NCBI RefSeq assembly: GCF_020520425.1
Contig: NC_079487.1
Span: 132,330,385-132,394,384, forward strand
From: Spinacia oleracea
Taxonomy: Eukaryota; Streptophyta; Magnoliopsida; Caryophyllales; Amaranthaceae
Length of the DNA stretch: 64,000 nt
Reading direction: 5' to 3'
Both the position numbers and the translations under genes were made by a program. The notes beneath the pieces were generated by a model. That model was not told the DNA's origin. It worked only from the letters and a program-made list of their open reading frames with translations, and did not search any database. Positions within the stretch are counted from its first letter, which is position 1. Every line of letters begins with the position of its first letter. Shown here one piece after another: positions 56,701 to 64,000 of this stretch.

Positions 56701-59700
56701 ACCTGTTATTGCAACTCCCATGTAAAAACAAATGCTGAATCTGAAATATTTAGTTAGTTTTTTAATTCTTTTCTTTGAGCTAATGTGAAGCAAGCCGAAA
56801 ACTGTATTTTCCCATCTTGCTGCTCATTTAAGCAGTAAAGTGCATTCATTTTTTTTTTTATCACTCACTAAGTTTGATACTTGTTTTATCTTATATCTAA
56901 GCTTACAAGGAATATTTTTCTACAGACCAAAATTGCATAGAATATTGTACCTTCACACCAGCAGCAGTACACAGTCTCACAGCTTCATCTACACCAGGAC
57001 GACAAGGATCCTACGCAAGTACGTAGATATTAATATGGATTATGGAAGAAATCAAGAACATTAAAACTCTGAAAACATAAGTTTTGTCAATCGAGGTTAA
57101 TAATCAAATGCCAGAAAAAGTCGTCTCGAAGAACATCACACTAATGCAAACTATCACTCCTTACTTCATAAAATCTTGAATTAGTAAGAATAGGGAAATC
57201 AAATCAAGAATTAACCCTTTAGCCTGTCATTTTGTCTGAACCAAAGTACTAAGTAATACCTTTATGCCAACAATGGCTACCAAAACCAGGTCCTCCTCTG
57301 GCAGAGTCCATTGTTCTAACTCCTCCTCGTTGGTGTTTGGAACAGCATGTCTGTCATAGGATCTATAGGCAAGGGCGACACATCGCAAACTTTTTGCTGC
57401 CATGTCATTAATGACTCCTTTGAAATATGACTGCATAAAATTTTACACTGTAAGTATCCCGAGTTGCACAGTTATTTTAGATGAATGTTGCAGCCGATTC
57501 ACTAACTGCCGGAAGAATAAAGATCTTAGCTTTAACATGCTATTTATTTTCTGAAATCCCTAAACAGATTCCGAAATCTGAGAGAACTGATTAACACAAT
57601 CTTGGAGGATAATTATGTTCAGCCGAAAAAGCTACTTTTTAACCCCTGAAAGGTAGTTAAGCTATAAAAGAGTAATTATTACCATTTCACTTTTAATAGA
57701 TTTCACAGAACCATCCACATCAAAAAATTGTGTGCATGAAGCAAGAACCATCTCAGCTGCCCCTTTCCAGTGAATATGAACATCAGAGTTGGACTGCAAC
57801 AATTATAAAGTTAGAACCTTATAACTGCATACGAACAATTTACAGACTCAGTAAAAAGTAATGCACTTATATTTCCTTGAATAATATGTACTTAGTAACT
57901 TAAAGACAATGATATGCACAACATAGCATCTATAAGAGTAAATTTATAATTGGAAAGTGCAGGGGAGCAATTACCAGCTGCAATGCAACTCCACCTCGCT
58001 TTTTCTCTGAATTGAAAGGGCAAACATGGAGAATAATGGCTTCTGATCTCACAGCATCAAATTTCATGCCCAGCTTTGAAAATATGACAAATTCATAGGA
58101 CAAGTTAGTAAAAAAAACCGATGTACTTTGGCAATAAGCCACTGAATTCTTAAAATCCATTAAGGAGTTACCTCAATTCCCCAAGCCAAAATAGCCTTTT
58201 CTGTGGGAGATCCAGAAACTTCTGCACCGCCACCCTCCTGTGGAAGATATACGTCGAATTTAGACATCAAAGAAAAGAGGAAAAGAGATATAATGAAACA
58301 GAATCCCATTACTATTTGCTATACTTACATATGGACTTGTTAGAAAACAAGAACAGAAGATATGAATAAAGAGCATACCTTAGGTACAAAAACACTACCA
58401 GTTGTATTAACTGCAACACCTTCAATTATAAGAGTGGAGATCTCCTTAAGCATCTGGGCAGCATCACTTGGTGGATTCAACTTCTTTTTACCAGCGTAAG
58501 CTTCCACCACAGTCATCTATAAAAAAGATAAATCAGCAGCGTGACTCAAACAATTACAGTAAGCTTTCTCCACATCCTCTTTTTTGATTTATAAAAACTT
58601 GTTTTTTTCCTTAACCTATTGCAAAAGATTAAATAATAAACCAATGTGCATGTACGTAGTTATATAAATACACCGACATTCACCTGATTCAATGTCAATG
58701 TTCCAGTTTTGTCACTGCAAATAGTAGTTGCGGAACCCATAGTTTCACAAGCTGAAAGCCTTCGTACCTGCATATGCAAGTGTTTAATAGGATGATGAAT
58801 GTTGAACAGTAAAAAAAGAGCCAGAAAATCTATGAAAAAGTCAAATAAAATTGTATTGACATGACAAAACAACCGAAAGTTTCTATGCCATCTTGTTGAT
58901 CACTAGTTCACTACTATAACACATTGATTAGTTCCTCAAAATTTTCACAATGGGATTATCAATTGCCGCGAGGCTCAGGAATGATTAATTAAAAGCAACT
59001 GTTCAATAAATCCTTGTGACAACAAGTAATGACTATGTATCCTGCTAATTATCCTCTATTACTTGGAAATTAACACGATCAAGAAAAATGTACATTTCCA
59101 AATATCAAACCAGTGAATTGGTTTAAGTGCAAGTTTTTGACATAACACAGACATTTTGCAAAATACATAGTAGTATTATATTTTCTGTGATGCATATTAC
59201 AAATACATTCCCCAACTTTAAGATGCAGCAAAAAGGAATGCGGAAAGAAAACATACCAGGGCTTTATCTGCCATCATTTTGCGCATCGAATAAGCAAGGC
59301 TGTCAGGAAAAATCAACAAACAATAGATACTGAGACGCTGAGAAAAACCCAGGAACAACCAAAAACAGGAAAAAGAAAAACAACACTCTTACGTTAAAGT
59401 AACAGCTAACGGGAGTCCTTCAGGTACTGCAACAACCACAATTGTGACCTGAAATGTGTAATGGTCAAGAACATGAACCACAATATTTGGAGAACATAGA
59501 AGAATCAACCATACCGCAATGGTGAAAATCACTATCACTCCATCTACTGCTTCACTAATGCTTGTTTTACCACCGATGAATTGCACTTGTCCATCGGGAT
59601 CCTTGCTGTGACCCGTAAAATATCTGCAAGAATATCCAGTAAGTTATAGCTCCCACTAGAAGATATCCTACAGTCAGTGAACTGACTCATATAATACTTA

Positions 59701-62700
59701 CCGGATAACCAGAATGGCCAGCACAGCAACAGCAACTGTTAGTCCAACTATGCCAATAAAAGTTGCCACCCCATTTAACCGCACCTAAATTAAATATGTG
59801 TTATTAAGAGTATGTAACCTTCTAGAGCCATACTTTAGGTAAAAGGGAAAGAAGAGAACCTGTAAAGGGGTTTCTTCACCAGTGTCTTCAGAGATACTAG
59901 CCATCAGCAATCCCCATTCGGTATTAATTCCAACACCAGTAATCTAAAACCAGTAAAAGTAGCTAATGCTCAAACCAAAGGAAAACAGCATAGCATTTCA
60001 TACAAAGTACCTAATATATTAAGTCTCAAAGCATTGCTTCCAATGAGTGCAGATAAGATCATACCAGCATGTTTCCAAAGCCATCTGCCACTTTACAACC
60101 GGATAAAAGAAAGGGTGACTTCTTATCCTTGTGAACCTGTGAAAAGAGGCATACTTCTTGAGAATTATCAATTGCCAACACCTAAATAATTTCAAAGTGG
60201 TCTAACCAGCTTACAATCTTGCTTTCTCCAGTCATGCTAGATTCATCAATCGCCAAGGAGTGACCAGATATGAAGATTCCATCAGCAGGGACCTGAGTTT
60301 AATAAAATAAGAAGTTCAAGTCAGTATTCTCAGGTCATGCTAGATTGGTAGATTCGGTAAGTAGATAGAAAGTGTAACTATGTGCACCTGGTCTCCTATT
60401 TTAAGTGGCACTACATCTCCAACAACAATGTCAAAAATAGAGATTTTTTCCCTTCTGCCACCTCTGATTACCTGCATTGTTAATATTGTGTGAGTATTTG
60501 GGGTACAATTAAGTACCGGAAACTTTTAAACTCATGCTATATGTTTTCTCTGTAAAGAATCACACACCTCTAGCTGAATATTCCTTTTTTCCGCATTCAA
60601 ATTTTTAAACTGAAGAGATTGCCGATAATCACTGATGGCTGTTGATAAACCAAATTAAGTTCAATATAGAAAAACAAGTACTCATGTCATATCATAAAAG
60701 CAGGAGAAATAGTACTTTCTGGTGAATGGTGCAAAAATATGAAACTAAGCAGGCATTGAAACAGAATGAACATAAACGGATGAACAAAACCAGCAAGGCT
60801 TGGAATCGGGGATATGCACAAATATATCTAAAGTCAGACCAGTATTCACCAAGTTCCCGAAAAGAAACAGTTATAATCTTTGATTGTGAGGTACCCAAGT
60901 GATATTTTCAATATTTACAAATTCATGGAGATCTTTAAAATACCATCAGTTAAAGTGTCTAACCATGTCAACAGAATCATTATGTCGTTAATATTACGTC
61001 ACATGAATTTTAAATATGATCTACGCACAGAAATATCAACTTTTTTGCACCCAAACAACAGCTAGATACTTTTTCGACAAGAATGGGCCGATTATAGAGT
61101 AAGCTTCAACATCAATTAGGTTAAGTCTCAAACCTAGCACCACTCACTTTGTGCCATTACATCACATGTACCTGCTTAACAGTAGAGAACTACTGACAGT
61201 AATCGTACCAGTAACAAATATGACAAGCAGTACTGCAAAAACAATGCTTCCTCCATCATACCATCCTTCCTTCAGACCCTGCATCCAGAAACAAGAGTAA
61301 GAGTCTCAGACTTGGAGAGCCGAGATTGATTAAAAGGGGGAAGCAATAAAATACTCGATGACTTCCGTGAAGCCAATAACTCTATGGTTCATAACTTCAT
61401 ATGCAGTTCATCCCACCCTCACTTGTAGAACACTCAAATTGATGAATATTCATGACAACCAGCGAAGCAGAAGTTTATAATTCATTTGCTCAAGAAACTA
61501 CACAAGAAACAGTCTCAAGAGACCTATTGTGATTGTTTAAAGACCCCTTTAGGAATCAAGAAATACAATCTCACCTCAGTTTTTATCCCTAATGCTAGTG
61601 ACACAACTGCAGCTATGATTAAAATGATAAGGGTCAAATCTTGCCAAGATTCCCACAGAAAAGACTGCAAAACAAGAAGTTTATCAAATCAGTTAACTTT
61701 ATGAAAAATAAAGAATGCTTTGAAACTGTTTACTTGAAAGGACAAACTGATTACCAAGAAACCCTTTCCCTTTTTGGTAGGGTATGTATTTGATCCAAAA
61801 GAATTTTTTCTCTTTACAATATCATCCACCTCCCCTGAGACCCCTGTTTCTATATTTGTACTAAGTTTTTCTTCTAACCCTTTAACCTGAAAAGGCACAA
61901 TGTCGTGATGTCAGTAAACGGCTATAATTACAAAAAGGGAGGAAAATGAATGAAGTTACTTACACCTCCGTAGTCCTCCAGAGATGAAATTTTAGTCTCC
62001 CTGACCATTTCAGTCAGTTCTTCAAGTCTAATTCCAAAATCACCAGATACTATTGGGGGTGACAATGAAGGGTCTAGCACTAGATGCATAACACGGAAAA
62101 AACATAATAAGAAATTGTCACAGGAACCAAATTGTAAGTGTAGCAGAGGATCTAGGAGTTACCTATATCTCGTTGCCCAGCCAATTTGAAAAGCATTGCC
62201 GCCTAATGAATCACCAAAAGAAACAACAGAATGGAGAAATATATCTAGTCAAAACAACAACAACAACCAAAAAAAAAAAAGTAAATCAACCCTGAAGTAA
62301 GTCTGGTAGTACTTACTCTCACAACTTGTGCATGGGCTCTTATCATTCTCCTCCTTTGTTCTTTGTCTTCATCTTTCTTTAGATCCAGGGTGTAGCGAAA
62401 TCGTCGGGAGGCATTTAGCACAAGTGCTGCTTGCTGCAATGGGGGAAATGCATTAGAAACATAAGGTTCAAAAGACTATGCCATCCTAAAGGAAAGCAAT
62501 TTTTAAGAAGAATGTTTATAAACAGAACACTGGGGAAAAAAGGGGGGAAAAAAGGAGGGAAAATGCCAGATTAATGATGGAAATCTGAAACTCTTGGTAT
62601 CTACCTACAGCATGCATATGTAAGAGAAGAATCCACTCGAAAACCTAAACCAACTCAACAAATTATGGTAGCAAAAAAATTCATCACAAAACAGAAAATA

Positions 62701-64000
62701 ATGACATAAACAAATCCATCTTAATGCATAGGGCTTCCCTTTCTCATAGTGCTAAGATCTTTTGCAGCGGCTTTTGTTAAATGGATGCAAATCATCATCC
62801 TACTTAGGCATGTTAACTCATTTTCGATTCAATTCTAGTGCTCATGTTCACCACACTACACTTCCATCTACCAAATACAGATTCTATTTCTCACTGACCT
62901 ATAACCTCAACTGCACCCTATACTTCTCACAAAAGTCATGTCCAATAACAATGCCTCTACTGAAATCCAATCCAAACTAGTTTACAGAAGTTAAGTCACA
63001 TACTGCCATCCCTGAGCATAAAATCCTTTTCTCCAAAACAAAAATGGCTGATGAAACAAGGCCAGGGAAGAACCTTTTACTAAATTGTTTACCAGATGTA
63101 TCATTTTCATCAACCGCAGCACCTAAAAATTTCTCCCTCTATAATGGCAAGGCATCATGTGTAGATAGTATGTGCAAAAGACAATATGGTGCATTTTTCA
63201 TGACACGGAAAATTTAACACCCAAAATTATCATGTTCAGAAGTTCAATCATACAAAAAAAAAAAAAAAAATTGCACTATATTTATTTCCTTTATGGCAAC
63301 ATGATTCCTTCACATACAACTTCTCCACAAATCTTCACAAGTTAAGGGTAGAGGTAAAACATTTGGACCTCCATAGACCCCGGCAAATACAAAAAATTCT
63401 ACAATGCTATGGTACTCTTTTGAAGATAATTGTCCAATCTTGTGGTCATGGCTGCTCTGCTACAATGGTTGTCCTTAAAACACAACCTCAACCACAACCA
63501 CAACCAAATACAAGAATTCATTACACAAACTAGTCCTTTTCATCATTGTCGTAGTTGTTATAGTCGCGTACCCCATTTTACATACTAACTTCCTTAATTC
63601 ATAGATACCATCTCAATCACCATAAATTCATTGAACCCCACAATAAACAAACATGATAGGGGCAATTGGGCATCCCCTCCTACTCTCCTAGTCAATAAAA
63701 TTCCATACATTACAATTTACACGACAAACCACATTAGCAAATACGATCATGTTAATTGTTAAATACCACATTATCACATTATTCACATTACCACGAACCC
63801 TAGTAATTGTAGTAACATATACAAATAATTCCCTAATACATTCTTGGTAAAAATTACTCTAATTAGTAAAAAAAATTCATACCCTCCAACGCCTAAGGGA
63901 TTCAGGTGGGGCATTCTTAGTATTAGCAATATCAAAAGGGTCATCAAAGTACGCCTCCTCCTCTTCATCCTCCTCGTACAGGTGTTGCGCCTCCACATCA
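53746..64000 (-). CDS. ACA: Autoinhibited P-type Ca2+-ATPase (ACA8/9/10 group), 5' end beyond the window
   Basis: Calmodulin-regulated type IIB pump that exports Ca2+ from the cytosol, at the plasma membrane in this group. 33 exons on the minus strand: 63883-64000, 62317-62433, 62163-62202, 61964-62079, 61755-61886, 61575-61664, 61209-61278, 60568-60638, 60388-60471, 60215-60292, 60065-60136, 59860-59943, 59702-59784, 59515-59623, 59393-59448, 59257-59299, 58684-58767, 58379-58516, 58172-58237, 57975-58073, 57683-57793, 57260-57430, 56951-57010, 56538-56702, 56331-56447, 55647-55745, 55395-55532, 55205-55305, 55034-55079, 54809-54943, 54601-54708, 54422-54513, 53746-53851. They encode 1,065 residues; only a short N-terminal piece is missing. 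Seen, counting from the window edge: calmodulin-binding region [19 protein letters not shown] (about 35-53), TGES (300-303), PEGLPL (430-435), phosphorylated Asp in DKTGT (473), KGA (593-595), MVTGDN (700-705), TGDGTNDAP (779-787). It ends RCRTARNA. All joins keep frame and all catalytic motifs are intact. Confidence 0.95.
54061..54401. mobile_element. Tourist-like MITE in the last Ca2+-ATPase intron
   Basis: Ends GGCTCCGTTTGGTTTGGTA and ...TACCAAACGAGGCT are inverted, with TTA on both sides (54058-54060 and 54402-54404). The two arms are rich in AAAACGTTTTCC / GGAAAATCGTTTTCC words. On the gene's strand it starts 20 bases inside the intron, next to the donor at 54421. Confidence 0.8.
55327..55350. 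repeat. GA microsatellite in a Ca2+-ATPase intron
   Basis: About ten GA units in the intron upstream (plus-strand right) of the exon ending at 55395 would be read as CT on the gene's strand, close to the acceptor of the exon starting at 55305. Confidence 0.85.
62434..63882. other. First visible intron of the Ca2+-ATPase gene
   Basis: About 1.45 kb, the longest intron of this gene in the window, AT-rich. A long first intron is common in plant genes. Short CACAACC repeats near 63480 and an A-run at 63255-63271 are the only structure I notice. Confidence 0.7.

Overview
The window is plant nuclear DNA. Genes have many short GT-AG introns, the spacers are AT-rich and full of MITEs, SINEs, a LINE, a Helitron and Copia LTR retrotransposons, and every host gene belongs to a plant-type family. 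It is a eudicot. The transposon mix makes me lean towards the Amaranthaceae (beet, spinach, quinoa), but that is a weak inference.

Layout. 1-7.5 kb: no convincing gene, but a dense patch of small elements: a 578-bp hAT-type element carrying a tRNA-like segment, an inverted-repeat element with a short-repeat core, nested Stowaway MITEs, and a short retroposed insert between 19-bp direct repeats. 7.5-10 kb (+): an NB-LRR immune receptor with a shortened N-terminus. 10.7-23.2 kb: a Copia element on the minus strand, itself interrupted by a Sirevirus-like Copia element on the plus strand. Both have matching LTRs and intact 5-bp target duplications, so both look young. 24.6-27.5 kb (-): a seven-exon FAHD1-type acylpyruvase, with a 644-bp Helitron in its second intron that carries the promoter and first codons of a sorbitol dehydrogenase gene. 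29.1-31.1 kb (-): an intronless EXO70 exocyst subunit. 32.5-37.9 kb (-): coatomer subunit beta in four coding exons. 38.5-45.5 kb: a gene-free spacer with a SINE, hAT MITEs and a Mutator-like element built around six near-palindromes. 45.9-49.6 kb (+): a MANNAN SYNTHESIS-RELATED (GT106/O-fucosyltransferase-like) gene. 50.3-52.7 kb (+): a 5'-truncated LINE with a SINE at its tail. 53.7-64 kb (-): 33 exons of an autoinhibited P-type Ca2+-ATPase of the ACA8/9/10 group, whose first exon runs off the right edge.

The host genes are not a cluster with one task. Coatomer beta (Golgi vesicle coats), EXO70 (exocyst tethering) and MSR (Golgi mannan synthesis) all touch the secretory pathway, but their adjacency is probably chance. 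The most unusual items are the palindrome-array Mutator-like element, the Helitron with a captured sorbitol dehydrogenase head, and the nested young Copia pair. All exon borders were read by eye from splice sites, reading frame and remembered family sequences; no search was run.
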